DNA of 64,000 bases from Lachnospiraceae bacterium. Lineage in GTDB: Bacteria > Bacillota > Clostridia > Lachnospirales > Lachnospiraceae. Location: positions 1 through 64,000 of the forward strand of contig JAGAPK010000055.1 of assembly GCA_017623295.1 (NCBI GenBank). Reading direction: 5' to 3'. Below are positions 51,452 to 61,025 of this stretch, piece after piece. The translations under genes and the position numbers were made by a program. Under the pieces are notes generated by a model. It searched no databases. It worked only from the letters and a program-made list of their open reading frames with translations, and was not told the origin of the DNA. How positions within the stretch are numbered: the stretch's first letter is position 1; every line of letters begins with the position of its first letter.

Positions 51452-52744
51452 ATGGAACAATATGCGATTAAAGGTGGAAATCCGTTAGTCGGCGAAGTAG
51501 AAATCGGTGGTGCAAAGAATGCAGCACTTGCGATTTTGGCAGCAGCTACTATGACGGATGAAACTGTTTTGATAGAAAATGTACCGGATGTCAGAGATAC
51601 TAATGTGTTATTACAGGCTATGGAAAGCATTGGTGTTATTGTTACAAGAATTGACAGACATACCGTTAAAATTAATGCATCCCAGATTAACGGTCTGGTA
51701 ATCGAGGATGACTATATCAAAAAAATCAGAGCATCTTATTACTTATTAGGTGCGTTACTTGGAAAATATAACAAGGCAGAGGTATCTTTGCCGGGTGGCT
51801 GTAATATCGGACTTAGACCGATTGATCAGCATATTAAAGGTTTCCGTGCTTTGGGAGCCAATGTCAGAATTGAGCATGGTCTGATTATTACCGAAGCCGA
51901 GAAATTAGTGGGAAATCATATCTATCTGGATGTGGTTACGGTTGGTGCAACGATTAATGTTATGATGGCTGCTGTTATGGCAGAAGGCCAGACAATTATT
52001 GAGAATGCGGCAAAAGAACCACATGTTGTAGATTTGGCGAACTTCCTTAACAGTATGGGTGCTAATATCAAAGGTGCCGGTACTGATGTGATTCGAATTA
52101 AAGGCGTTTCAAAACTGCATGGAACGGAATATGTGATTATTCCGGATCAGATTGAAGCAGGAACTTTTATGTTTGCGGCAGCTGTGACAAAGGGTGATGT
52201 TACGGTTAAAAATGTTATTCCGAAGCATTTGGAATCCATTAGTGCAAAATTGTTGGAAATTGGATGTGAAGTGGAAGAATCGGATGATGCGGTCAGAGTG
52301 GTAGCATCAAAACCACTTGGACATACACATGTTAAAACATTACCATATCCGGGATTCCCGACAGATATGCAGCCACAGATTACTGTGACGCTTGGACTTT
52401 CAACCGGAACCAGTATTGTAACGGAGAGTATTTTTGAGAATCGTTTCAAATACGTGGATGAGCTTACAAGAATGGGAGCCAGCATTAAAGTGGAAGGAAA
52501 TACGGCGATTATCGATGGTGTAAGCAAATACACAGGAGCAAGTATTACCGCACCGGATTTACGTGCAGGTGCAGCACTTGTTATTGCAGGGCTTGCTGCA
52601 GACGGCTTTACGACAGTGGATGATATTAAGTACATTGAACGTGGTTACGAAGATTTCCATTTGAAACTGCAGGCACTTGGAGCACAGATTGATAAAGTAA
52701 CAACAGAGCGTGAGCTGCAGAAATTCAAATTAAAAGTAAGTTAA
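51452..52744 (+). CDS. murA: UDP-N-acetylglucosamine 1-carboxyvinyltransferase
   Basis: A 430-residue EPSP-synthase-fold enzyme making the first committed step of peptidoglycan: PEP transfer to UDP-GlcNAc. The active-site Cys is in LPGGCNIGLRP, the fosfomycin target, so this copy is expected to be sensitive unless otherwise protected. ATG 51452 follows AGGGGATT. Rhs/duplicate MurAs (MurA2/MurZ) are common in Firmicutes; whether this is the main one is not known. Terminated by a hairpin at 52774-52812. Confidence 0.93.
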   Translation: MEQYAIKGGNPLVGEVEIGGAKNAALAILAAATMTDETVLIENVPDVRDTNVLLQAMESIGVIVTRIDRHTVKINASQINGLVIEDDYIKKIRASYYLLGALLGKYNKAEVSLPGGCNIGLRPIDQHIKGFRALGANVRIEHGLIITEAEKLVGNHIYLDVVTVGATINVMMAAVMAEGQTIIENAAKEPHVVDLANFLNSMGANIKGAGTDVIRIKGVSKLHGTEYVIIPDQIEAGTFMFAAAVTKGDVTVKNVIPKHLESISAKLLEIGCEVEESDDAVRVVASKPLGHTHVKTLPYPGFPTDMQPQITVTLGLSTGTSIVTESIFENRFKYVDELTRMGASIKVEGNTAIIDGVSKYTGASITAPDLRAGAALVIAGLAADGFTTVDDIKYIERGYEDFHLKLQALGAQIDKVTTERELQKFKLKVS

Positions 52745-52773
52745 ATAAAACGTTATATATTTTAGTACAAAAT

Positions 52774-52812
52774 AAAAGCACAAGGTGATAATTTCACTCA
52801 TGTGCTTTTTCT
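52774..52812. terminator. Terminator between murA and the HD-GYP gene
   Basis: AAAAGCACA (52774-52782) pairs with TGTGCTTTT (52801-52809), followed by T's. The convergent HD-GYP gene ends just after it. Confidence 0.8.
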
Positions 52813-52813
52813 T

Positions 52814-53902
52814 TTAAAGAATTGCTTCAATCGTTAAGTTTTTCTCTTTTGCTAAATCAACAAATTTATCGCCGACCTGAACGGTTGGACGAGAAAGAAA
52901 GTCTTTGTTGATATAAATAATTTTGCCGGTTCTGCCGTCGCTTAAACGAACGGTGTTTCCAATATAAGTATTCACAATGTGTTCTAAGAAAACAAGAATG
53001 TATTTCGGGTCATAACGCTGGATGCCTTCTTCTTCAAACACGGAAATTACTTTAAATGGACACATAGGACCACGATAAACTCTTGCAGAAGTCATTGCAT
53101 CGTAGACATCGGCGATAGCAACCATTTTGGCATATGGGTCAATCTGTTCGCCCTTTAACTGCATTGGATAACCACTTCCGTCACAACGCTCATGGTGCAT
53201 GAGAGCACTGTTTTTGATATGGATATCAATATTCTGGTGCAGGAAAACAATATAACCATTTGTAGGATGTTCTTTTACCTGTTCATATTCTTCCGGAGTC
53301 AGTCTGCCTGGTTTCTTTAGGATGGCATCCGGAATCATCAATTTACCGATATCATGCAGAAGTCCGCACATCATTGCCAGGTTGGCTTCTTCATCAGACA
53401 TATGCAACCATTTTGCAAAAAGATGGCAAAGCAGGCCAACGTTCAATGAATGTACATAAGTGGAATCATCAAAGTCACGCATATTATGAATCATATCCAA
53501 TAAATCGACAGAACTATGCGTTTCGTTAATCAAAGCCAAAGATTTTTCCATAAGTCCGTCTACATCAATCGGAGCATTTTTGCGGACAACATCATTGAAA
53601 TGATCTTTAAACTCGGATACTTCACTCTGGAATTTCTGTTTAAACTTTTTAAATTCCTGACTGGAGCGAATCTGTTTGAAATAGGTTTCTCCTCCGTAAT
53701 CCGCGCCGGTAGAAGAAGCTGGAATAGAAACTTCATCATCTTCTATACGGATGCTTATAATGGAATAGTCATCTAAACGTGTAATAGCCTGGTCTGTCAG
53801 TACAAGACCCTTCGGAAGGATAAGTTGGTTGCTGTTATAATGATAAATGTCTTCGGCAGTAATCATGCCGGGAACCAATTCGCTTGTATAAACTCTTCGC
53901 AT
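52814..53902 (-). CDS. HD-GYP domain phosphodiesterase
   Basis: A 362-residue protein. The N-terminal part (1-120) is a small domain; the HD-GYP domain (about 130-330) has HDIGKLMIPDAILKKPGRLT (HD and GYP regions), then HERCDGSGYPMQL (H-x-E-R-x-D-G-x-G-Y-P) and a final ADVYDAMTSARVYR. It probably breaks down cyclic-di-GMP. It is divergent from metK, so the two have separate promoters. Confidence 0.9.
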   Translation of the reverse strand: MRRVYTSELVPGMITAEDIYHYNSNQLILPKGLVLTDQAITRLDDYSIISIRIEDDEVSIPASSTGADYGGETYFKQIRSSQEFKKFKQKFQSEVSEFKDHFNDVVRKNAPIDVDGLMEKSLALINETHSSVDLLDMIHNMRDFDDSTYVHSLNVGLLCHLFAKWLHMSDEEANLAMMCGLLHDIGKLMIPDAILKKPGRLTPEEYEQVKEHPTNGYIVFLHQNIDIHIKNSALMHHERCDGSGYPMQLKGEQIDPYAKMVAIADVYDAMTSARVYRGPMCPFKVISVFEEEGIQRYDPKYILVFLEHIVNTYIGNTVRLSDGRTGKIIYINKDFLSRPTVQVGDKFVDLAKEKNLTIEAIL

Positions 53903-54066
53903 ATGGTGATTCCCCCTTTCTATACTCTTAAAATAATTTTACCTATTTTTGGCTAGAACTGCAATATATTTTATTCATCTATTGACAGAAAAGTGAAAGC
54001 GGTGTATCTTTTATGTACAGATATGAAAATTCAATATTGTGCGTTCTTTCTTAAGAACATGGTTTT

Positions 54067-54180
54067 CTCTTATTCAGAGTGGTGGAGATACATAGGATCT
54101 GTGAAGCCACGGCAACCCCTGAGAAGGAAGGTGCCAGCCTGAGCGAATATACTGCCTTATGACAGTTCGAACAATAAGAG
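54067..54180 (+). promoter_or_regulatory. SAM-I (S-box) riboswitch before metK
   Basis: The S-box consensus is clear: P1 CTCTTATT (54067-54074) pairs perfectly with AATAAGAG (54173-54180). Inside are CAGAGTGGTGGAGATACA, GAAGCCACGGCAACC and a GAAGGTGCCA block, matching the conserved J1/2, P3 and P4 regions. It binds S-adenosylmethionine and turns off metK, which makes SAM, when SAM is high. Confidence 0.93.
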
Positions 54181-54202
54181 GATTTGATTATCGCCTATCA
54201 GG

Positions 54203-54234
54203 TCCGCTTATTTGATTTAATAAGCGGATTTTTT
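54203..54234 (+). terminator. S-box terminator
   Basis: TCCGCTTATT (54203-54212) pairs with AATAAGCGGA (54219-54228), then TTTTTT. The 5' arm can also pair with AATAAGAGGA (54173-54182), the 3' side of riboswitch P1, which is the antiterminator: binding SAM frees the terminator. Confidence 0.9.
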
Positions 54235-54263
54235 ATTACTTTAGCAGAAAAGGAGAAAAGACA

Positions 54264-55451
54264 ATGGAAAAAAGATTATTTACTTCCGAATCCGTAACAG
54301 AAGGACATCCTGACAAAGTCTGTGATGCTATCTCTGATGCCATCTTGGATGCATGTATGGCAAAAGACCCTATGAGCCGTGTTGCTTGTGAAACAGCAGC
54401 TTGTACAGGATTTGTATTGGTAACAGGTGAAATTACAACAAATGCGTATGTAGATATTCAGAAAGTAGTACGTGAAACCGTAAAAGAAATCGGTTATACA
54501 AAGTCTGAATATGGTTTTGACGGAAATACCTGTGCTGTTTTGGTTGCAATTGACGAGCAGTCGGCAGATATCGCTATGGGTGTTGACAAAGCATTAGAGG
54601 CTAAAGAGAACAAAATGTCTGAAGAAGAGATCGAAGCAATCGGTGCAGGTGACCAGGGTATGATGTTTGGTTATGCATCCAATGAAACTGAGGAATATAT
54701 GCCTTATCCGATTTCTCTTGCACACAAACTGGCACTTCAGTTGACTAAGGTTCGTAAAGATGGTACTTTGAAATATTTAAGACCGGATGGAAAGAGTCAG
54801 GTTTCTGTAGAATATGACGAAAACGGCAAACCGGTAAGACTGGAAGCAGTTGTATTATCTACACAGCATGATGAAGATGTAACACAGGAACAGATTCATG
54901 CAGACATTAAGAAATATGTATTTGATTCGATTCTTCCTGCTGAACTGGTGGATGAAAATACAAAATTCTTCATCAATCCTACAGGACGTTTCGTTATCGG
55001 TGGACCTCACGGTGATGCAGGTCTTACAGGACGTAAGATTATCGTAGATACTTACGGTGGATATGCTCGTCACGGCGGCGGTGCTTTCTCTGGTAAAGAC
55101 TGTACAAAGGTAGACCGTTCTGCAGCATATGCAGCTCGTTATGTTGCAAAGAATATCGTAGCAGCAGGACTGGCTGATAAATGTGAAATCCAGTTATCCT
55201 ATGCAATCGGTGTTGCACAGCCTACATCCGTAATGGTAGATACTTTTGGAACCGGAAAACTTTCAGATGAGAAATTAGTAGATATCATTCGTGAAAACTT
55301 TGATTTGCGTCCGGCTGGAATCATCAAAATGTTAGACCTTCGTCGTCCGATTTACAAACAGACAGCAGCTTACGGTCACTTCGGACGTAATGATTTAGAT
55401 TTACCTTGGGAGAAATTGGACAAGGTAGATGCTCTTAAGAAATATTTATAA
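54264..55451 (+). CDS. metK: S-adenosylmethionine synthetase
   Basis: A 395-residue MetK. Signature regions present: [33 protein letters not shown], and [20 protein letters not shown]. It makes SAM from Met and ATP for methyl transfer and radical chemistry. Controlled by the S-box above. Ribosome site AAAGGAGAAAAG precedes the ATG. A perfect terminator follows at 55466-55497. Confidence 0.96.
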   Translation: MEKRLFTSESVTEGHPDKVCDAISDAILDACMAKDPMSRVACETAACTGFVLVTGEITTNAYVDIQKVVRETVKEIGYTKSEYGFDGNTCAVLVAIDEQSADIAMGVDKALEAKENKMSEEEIEAIGAGDQGMMFGYASNETEEYMPYPISLAHKLALQLTKVRKDGTLKYLRPDGKSQVSVEYDENGKPVRLEAVVLSTQHDEDVTQEQIHADIKKYVFDSILPAELVDENTKFFINPTGRFVIGGPHGDAGLTGRKIIVDTYGGYARHGGGAFSGKDCTKVDRSAAYAARYVAKNIVAAGLADKCEIQLSYAIGVAQPTSVMVDTFGTGKLSDEKLVDIIRENFDLRPAGIIKMLDLRRPIYKQTAAYGHFGRNDLDLPWEKLDKVDALKKYL

Positions 55452-55465
55452 AGTAATTGGTAGCG

Positions 55466-55497
55466 AAAAGGATATGTCGAAAGGCATATCCTTTTTT
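55466..55497 (+). terminator. Terminator after metK
   Basis: AAAAGGATATG (55466-55476) pairs with CATATCCTTTT (55485-55495), then T's. Strong. Confidence 0.92.
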
Positions 55498-55561
55498 CAA
55501 AAGATAATGTATAATAGGTTCTGTTAAAGATAAAAATAGTGTGCGTTGTACGGAGGAAAAT

Positions 55562-58500
55562 ATGGCTTTTGCACATTTACACGTCCACACAGAATACAGT
55601 CTTCTGGACGGTTCCAATAAGATAAAAGAATATGTCAAACGAGTCAAAGAACTTGGCATGGACAGCGCTGCTATTACCGATCACGGTGTCATGTATGGTG
55701 TTATTGATTTTTATAAGGCAGCCAAAGAAGCAGGCATCAATCCGATTATTGGCTGCGAAGTTTATGTTGCGCCAAATTCCCGTTTTGACAAGGAACTGAC
55801 CGGTGGAGAGGACAGATATTATCATCTGGTATTGCTTGCAGAAAACAATACCGGTTATGCGAATCTGATAAAGATTGTCAGTCGTGGTTTTACAGAAGGT
55901 TATTACTATAAGCCGCGTGTGGATATGGAAATTTTGCAGGAGTATCATGAAGGCATTATTGCGCTTTCTGCCTGTCTTGCCGGAGAGGTGCAGCGATATA
56001 TCCAGAAAGGTTTGATTGAGGAAGCAAAGAAGGTTGCCAGAAAGTATGAAAATTGTTTTGGAAAAGGCAACTATTTTCTGGAATTACAGGATCATGGAAT
56101 TCCGGCACAGAAAACCGTAAATGCAGCACTTTTGAATATGAGTAAGGAACTGGATATTCCGCTTGTGGCAACCAACGACGTGCATTATACCTATGCAGAA
56201 GATGCACAGCCGCACGATATTCTGCTTTGCTTACAGACCGGTAAAAAACTGGCAGATGAAGACCGTATGCGTTATGAGGGCGGTCAGTATTATGTCAAAA
56301 GTGAAGAAGAAATGAAAGGGCTTTTTCCTTATGCGTGGGAAGCCGTAGAAAATACACAGCGCATTGCAGACCGATGTCACGTAGAGATTGAATTTGGTGT
56401 GTATAAAGTGCCGCATTATGAGGTGCCACAAGGATATGACTCCTGGAGCTATCTGAATAAGCTTTGCACTGAAGGGTTGGCAGAACGTTATCCGGAGGAT
56501 GATGGAACACTGCGTGCGCGAATGGATTACGAACTTGATATTATTAAAACAATGGGATTTGTCGATTATTTCCTGATTGTATGGGATTACATTAACTACT
56601 GCAGGGAAAATGACATTGTAGTAGGGCCGGGACGTGGTTCGGCTGCGGGAAGTATTGTTTCCTATTGTTTGAAAATTACCAATATTGACCCGATAAAATA
56701 TAGCCTGCTGTTTGAGCGTTTTCTAAATCCGGAGCGAGTTTCCATGCCCGATATCGACGTGGATTTCTGCTTCGAACGCCGTCAGGAAGTTATTGACCAT
56801 GTTGGTCGAAAATATGGTTCTGACAAGGTTGTACAGATTGTTACTTTTGGTACGATGGCAGCCAAAGGGGTTATCCGTGATGTGGGACGAGTTATGGATT
56901 TGCCATATGCTTATGTGGATTCCATTGCCAAAATGATTCCGAATGAATTAAATATTACGATAGACAGAGCACTTGAATTAAATCCGGAATTCAAGAAATT
57001 ATATATGGAAGACGAACAGGTGAATACGTTGATTACGATGTGTAAACGTCTGGAGGGTCTTCCGAGACATACTTCCATGCACGCGGCAGGTGTTGTTATC
57101 TGTCCGGCGGCAGCAGAAGAATTTGTTCCGTTGTCCAGAGGCTCCGATGGTTCTATTACCACGCAGTTTCCAATGACAACAATTGAAGAACTTGGTCTTC
57201 TGAAAATGGACTTCCTGGGACTACGTACGTTAACCGTTATTCAGAATGCGGTGAAAATGGTAGAGAAAAGCACCGGTATTTTGATAGATATTGATAACAT
57301 TGATTATAATGACCAGACGGTACTTGCTTCGATTGGAACCGGCAAGACAGATGGTGTGTTCCAGTTGGAAAGTGGCGGTATGAAAAGCTTCATGAAGGAA
57401 TTGAAGCCACAGAGCCTGGAAGATGTTATTGCGGGTATTTCTCTTTATCGTCCGGGACCGATGGATTTTATTCCGAAATACATCAAGGGCAAAAACGACC
57501 CGTCTTCGATTACTTATGCCTGTCCGCAGTTAGAGCCGATTTTGTCACCGACCTACGGCTGTATCGTATATCAGGAACAGGTTATGCAGATTGTACGGGA
57601 ACTGGGTGGTTACACGATGGGACGAAGCGATTTGGTTCGCCGTGCCATGAGTAAGAAAAAACAGTATGTGATGGAACAGGAGCGTAAGAACTTCACATAC
57701 GGTAATGAGGAAGAAGGCGTACCGGGCTGCGTGGCAAATGGCATCAGTGCGGAAGTGGCAAACCAGATTTATGATACGATGATGGACTTTGCCAAATACG
57801 CATTTAATAAATCCCATGCGGCATGTTACGCGGTGGTTTCCTATCAGACGGCTTATTTGAAATATTATCATCCGGTAGAATTTATGGCGGCATTGCTTAC
57901 TTCGGTGATTGATAACCCGGGAAAAGTATCGGAATATATTATGACATGCCGCAATATGGGGATTCAGATTCTGCCACCGGATATTAACGTGGGTGAAATC
58001 GGCTTCTCCGTATCCGGTAACGAAATACGTTACGCGTTGACTGCGATTAAGAGCGTAGGGCGACCGGTAATTGAAGCAGTGGTAGAAGAAAGACGACAAA
58101 GAGGTCCATACACAAACCTCAAAGATTTCATTACCAGGGTTGCGGATAAAGATGTTAACAAACGTGCGGTAGAAAACTTCATCAAAGCGGGGGCTCTTGA
58201 CAGCCTCGGAGGCACCAGAAAGCAGTTCATGAGTGTTTATGTGCAGATTATGGATAACATTCATCAGGACAAAAAGAACAATATGGCAGGACAGATGTCA
58301 CTATTTGATATTGTTTCCGAGGAAGAAAAGGAAAGCTTTGAAGTGAAAATGCCGGATGTGGGAGAATACTCCAAAGAGATGAAGTTAAGCTTTGAAAAAG
58401 AAGTGCTCGGTGTTTATATCAGCGGACATCCTTTGGAAGAATATCAGGAAATCTGGAAAAAATATATTACGAATACAACTGCCGATTTTTATCTGGATGA

Positions 58501-59011
58501 AGAAACCGGTACGGCGCATGTTGCCGATGGACAATCGGTAACGGTTGGTGGAATGATTGCGGATAAAAAACTGAAATATACCAAAAATGAAAAGGTAATG
58601 GCTTTTCTGCAAATAGAAGATTTGGTTGGTACCATTGAAGTCATTGTATTTCCGAAAGATTATGAAAGAAACGCGAATAAACTGATAGAAGACCAAAAAG
58701 TCTTCGTCAAGGGGAGAGTTTCTGCGGAAGAAGATAAGGATGCAAAACTGATTTGTGAGAAGATTACAGCTTTTGATGAGATTCCGAAAAAACTGTGGAT
58801 TAAATTCCCGACCAAAGAACTTTATGAGGAAAAAGAAGCAGAGCTGATGGCAGTATTACATGACTCGGAAGGAAAAGACAACGTTGTCATTTATATTGAA
58901 AATCCAAAAGCGATGAAACAACTTCCGCCAAATCAAAATGTGAACGCTGATTTGGCACTGATAGAACAGTTAGAAGTATTATTTGGTAAAGAAAATGTTC
59001 GAGTTGTATAA
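55562..59011 (+). CDS. dnaE: DNA polymerase III subunit alpha (DnaE)
   Basis: A 1149-residue C-family polymerase: PHP domain (FAHLHVHTEYSLLDGSNKI, about 1-260), polymerase core with MPDIDVDFCFERR (catalytic Asp pair) and YQEQVMQI, and C-terminal OB and tau-binding region (about 1000-1149). It is the DnaE type rather than the PolC type, so it lacks the exonuclease domain. In Firmicutes DnaE works with PolC in lagging-strand synthesis. ATG 55562 follows CGGAGGAAAAT; the longer in-frame start does not. Confidence 0.95.
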   Translation: MAFAHLHVHTEYSLLDGSNKIKEYVKRVKELGMDSAAITDHGVMYGVIDFYKAAKEAGINPIIGCEVYVAPNSRFDKELTGGEDRYYHLVLLAENNTGYANLIKIVSRGFTEGYYYKPRVDMEILQEYHEGIIALSACLAGEVQRYIQKGLIEEAKKVARKYENCFGKGNYFLELQDHGIPAQKTVNAALLNMSKELDIPLVATNDVHYTYAEDAQPHDILLCLQTGKKLADEDRMRYEGGQYYVKSEEEMKGLFPYAWEAVENTQRIADRCHVEIEFGVYKVPHYEVPQGYDSWSYLNKLCTEGLAERYPEDDGTLRARMDYELDIIKTMGFVDYFLIVWDYINYCRENDIVVGPGRGSAAGSIVSYCLKITNIDPIKYSLLFERFLNPERVSMPDIDVDFCFERRQEVIDHVGRKYGSDKVVQIVTFGTMAAKGVIRDVGRVMDLPYAYVDSIAKMIPNELNITIDRALELNPEFKKLYMEDEQVNTLITMCKRLEGLPRHTSMHAAGVVICPAAAEEFVPLSRGSDGSITTQFPMTTIEELGLLKMDFLGLRTLTVIQNAVKMVEKSTGILIDIDNIDYNDQTVLASIGTGKTDGVFQLESGGMKSFMKELKPQSLEDVIAGISLYRPGPMDFIPKYIKGKNDPSSITYACPQLEPILSPTYGCIVYQEQVMQIVRELGGYTMGRSDLVRRAMSKKKQYVMEQERKNFTYGNEEEGVPGCVANGISAEVANQIYDTMMDFAKYAFNKSHAACYAVVSYQTAYLKYYHPVEFMAALLTSVIDNPGKVSEYIMTCRNMGIQILPPDINVGEIGFSVSGNEIRYALTAIKSVGRPVIEAVVEERRQRGPYTNLKDFITRVADKDVNKRAVENFIKAGALDSLGGTRKQFMSVYVQIMDNIHQDKKNNMAGQMSLFDIVSEEEKESFEVKMPDVGEYSKEMKLSFEKEVLGVYISGHPLEEYQEIWKKYITNTTADFYLDEETGTAHVADGQSVTVGGMIADKKLKYTKNEKVMAFLQIEDLVGTIEVIVFPKDYERNANKLIEDQKVFVKGRVSAEEDKDAKLICEKITAFDEIPKKLWIKFPTKELYEEKEAELMAVLHDSEGKDNVVIYIENPKAMKQLPPNQNVNADLALIEQLEVLFGKENVRVV

Positions 59012-59028
59012 AGTAAAGTGAAAAAAGA

Positions 59029-59057
59029 TTGAAAACACCCCATATTTAGAGTAAAAT
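59029..59057 (+). promoter_or_regulatory. Promoter of pfkA
   Basis: TTGAAA (59029-59034), 17-bp spacer, TAAAAT (59052-59057). It lies just after dnaE's stop, with no terminator between, so pfkA may also receive readthrough. Confidence 0.6.
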
Positions 59058-59100
59058 AAACTCGGTTGGGCAATTATGTTGGTCGAAAGGATGCAGAAAT

Positions 59101-60075
59101 ATGGCAAAAGAGATTAAAACAATAGGTGTTTTAACAAGTGGCGGCGATGCACCGGGCATGAATGCAGCAATTCGTGCTGTTGTCAGAAAAGCATTGGCTA
59201 ACGGTGTGAAAGTTAAAGGTATTAAAAAAGGCTATCAGGGTCTTTTGAATGAAGAAATCATGGATATGGAGAAATGGAATGTTTCCGATATCATTCAGCG
59301 AGGCGGAACCATTCTTGGTACAGCACGTTGCTCCGAATTCCGTACAGAAGAAGGACAGCAGAAAGGTGCTGATATCTGTCATAAACATGGAATAGACGGT
59401 TTGATTGTTATTGGTGGTGATGGTTCTTATCGTGGTGCACAGGCATTGGCAAGACACGGAATCAATACGATTGGTATTCCGGGTACAATCGATTTGGATA
59501 TTTCCTGTACCGAGTATACAATTGGTTTTGATACAGCTATCAATACAGCAATGCAGGCGATTGATAAGGTTCGTGATACATCTTCTTCCCATGAGAGATG
59601 CAGTATCATCGAGGTTATGGGTAGAAATGCCGGTTATATCGCATTATGGTGTGGTATTGCCAATGGTGCGGAAGATATTCTTTTGCCGGAGAAATACGAT
59701 TATAACGAACAGCAGATTATCAACAATATTATCAACAACAGAAAACGTGGTAAAACACATCATATTATCATCAATGCAGAAGGTATCGGACATTCTACTT
59801 CTATGGCAAGACGTATCGAAGCAGCAACCGGTATTGAAACAAGAGCAACGATTTTAGGTTACATGCAGCGAGGCGGTTCACCAACCTGTAAAGACCGTTA
59901 CTATGCTTCTATTATGGGCGCATATGCAGCAGACATTCTGTGCGAAGGCAAATCCAACAGAGTCGTAGGTTATCAGCATGGCGAATTCCTGGATTTCGAT
60001 ATTGAAGAAGCCTTGAATATGCAAAAAAATATTCCGGAATACGAATATCAGGTCAGCAGAATTCTTTCTTTATAA
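59101..60075 (+). CDS. pfkA: ATP-dependent 6-phosphofructokinase
   Basis: A 324-residue PfkA. ATP loop TSGGDAPGMNAAIRA, active-site PGTIDLDISCTEYTIGFDTA (conserved PGTIDND-type motif, here DLD) and regulatory/substrate block MQRGGSPTCKDR. It commits sugar to glycolysis. The DLD in place of DND at the catalytic loop (TIDLD) deserves a check: most ATP-type enzymes have TIDND. GGTCGAAAGG precedes the ATG. A terminator follows at 60109-60144. Confidence 0.93.
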   Translation: MAKEIKTIGVLTSGGDAPGMNAAIRAVVRKALANGVKVKGIKKGYQGLLNEEIMDMEKWNVSDIIQRGGTILGTARCSEFRTEEGQQKGADICHKHGIDGLIVIGGDGSYRGAQALARHGINTIGIPGTIDLDISCTEYTIGFDTAINTAMQAIDKVRDTSSSHERCSIIEVMGRNAGYIALWCGIANGAEDILLPEKYDYNEQQIINNIINNRKRGKTHHIIINAEGIGHSTSMARRIEAATGIETRATILGYMQRGGSPTCKDRYYASIMGAYAADILCEGKSNRVVGYQHGEFLDFDIEEALNMQKNIPEYEYQVSRILSL

Positions 60076-60108
60076 AGTATTTTTGTTTTATTATGTATTG
60101 TAAAGTGA

Positions 60109-60144
60109 TTCCCCGTAGACAAAGCTGTCTTGCGGGGAAGTTTT
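60109..60144 (+). terminator. Terminator after pfkA
   Basis: TTCCCCGTAGACA (60109-60121) pairs with TGTCTTGCGGGGAA (60126-60139), then GTTTTG. Strong stem. Confidence 0.85.
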
Positions 60145-60174
60145 GTATAAAAAAGTTTGGGGAAAGGAAAGAGT

Positions 60175-60963
60175 ATGATTACAAGTCCGACGAATAAGAG
60201 AATCAAAGAAATCATACAACTGAATCAGAGGGCAAAAGCAAGGCGTGAAAGAGACGTTTTCATTGTCGAAGGAGTGAAAATGTTTCTGGAAGCGGACGTA
60301 GAACGCATGGAAGAGGTTTATGTATCAGAGAGTGCGTTGAGACAACTTTCGGAAGCTTGTAAACAGAAGCTTGCTGGATTGCCTTTTTCTTATGAAACTG
60401 TAACGGACGAAGTATTTCGGAAAATATCGGATACCCAGACACCACAGGGCATTTTGTGTGTCGTTAGGCAGTATCATTATGACTTAGAGAAGATGTTTGA
60501 AGTTGCAAATCCATTGTTGGTAGTGTTGGAAGATATACAGGACCCGGGGAATCTGGGGACTATTTTCCGGACAGGAGAAGGAGCGGGTGTGACAGGTGTC
60601 ATCATGAGCAGTCACACGGTAGATATCTACAATCCAAAGACGATCCGCTCTACAATGGGTTCCATTTACCGGATGCCGTTTGTTTATACAACAGATTTGC
60701 AGGAAACAATTTTGGAATTAAAAAAGAAAAACATTGCGACTTATGCAGCACATCTGCAAGGTACGAAGTTTTATGATGAATGTGATTATAAAAAAGGCAC
60801 TGCTTTTCTAATTGGTAATGAAGGAAATGGCTTGCAGGAAGAAACTGCTAAGCTGGCAGATACTTATATAAAAATTCCAATGGAAGGAAAAGTAGAGTCA
60901 TTAAACGCTGCGGTAGCGACATCCATATTGATATATGAAGCAGCAAGACAGCGTAGATGTTAA
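60175..60963 (+). CDS. SpoU/TrmH-family RNA 2'-O-methyltransferase
   Basis: A 262-residue SPOUT methyltransferase. N-terminal substrate-binding region (1-95), then the knotted SAM domain: EDIQDPGNLGTIFRTGEGAG (motif 1), LIGNEGNGL (motif 2) and IPMEGKVESLNAAVATSILI (motif 3). It methylates ribose 2'-OH in tRNA or 23S rRNA. ATG 60175 follows AAAGGAAAG; an upstream in-frame start (60157) lacks it. ProC follows 63 bases on. Confidence 0.9.
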   Translation: MITSPTNKRIKEIIQLNQRAKARRERDVFIVEGVKMFLEADVERMEEVYVSESALRQLSEACKQKLAGLPFSYETVTDEVFRKISDTQTPQGILCVVRQYHYDLEKMFEVANPLLVVLEDIQDPGNLGTIFRTGEGAGVTGVIMSSHTVDIYNPKTIRSTMGSIYRMPFVYTTDLQETILELKKKNIATYAAHLQGTKFYDECDYKKGTAFLIGNEGNGLQEETAKLADTYIKIPMEGKVESLNAAVATSILIYEAARQRRC

Positions 60964-61025
60964 AAGTGCGAAAAGATGTTTTTACACTGAGTAATAAAAA
61001 TGTACACAGAAAAGAGGAAAAAAGT

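Noticed and set aside
52147-52635. Minus-strand ORF inside murA
   Set aside because: Shadow of murA; composition reflects the antisense codons.
57545-58264. Long minus-strand ORF inside dnaE
   Set aside because: Antisense shadow of a clearly conserved gene; the product has no recognisable pattern.
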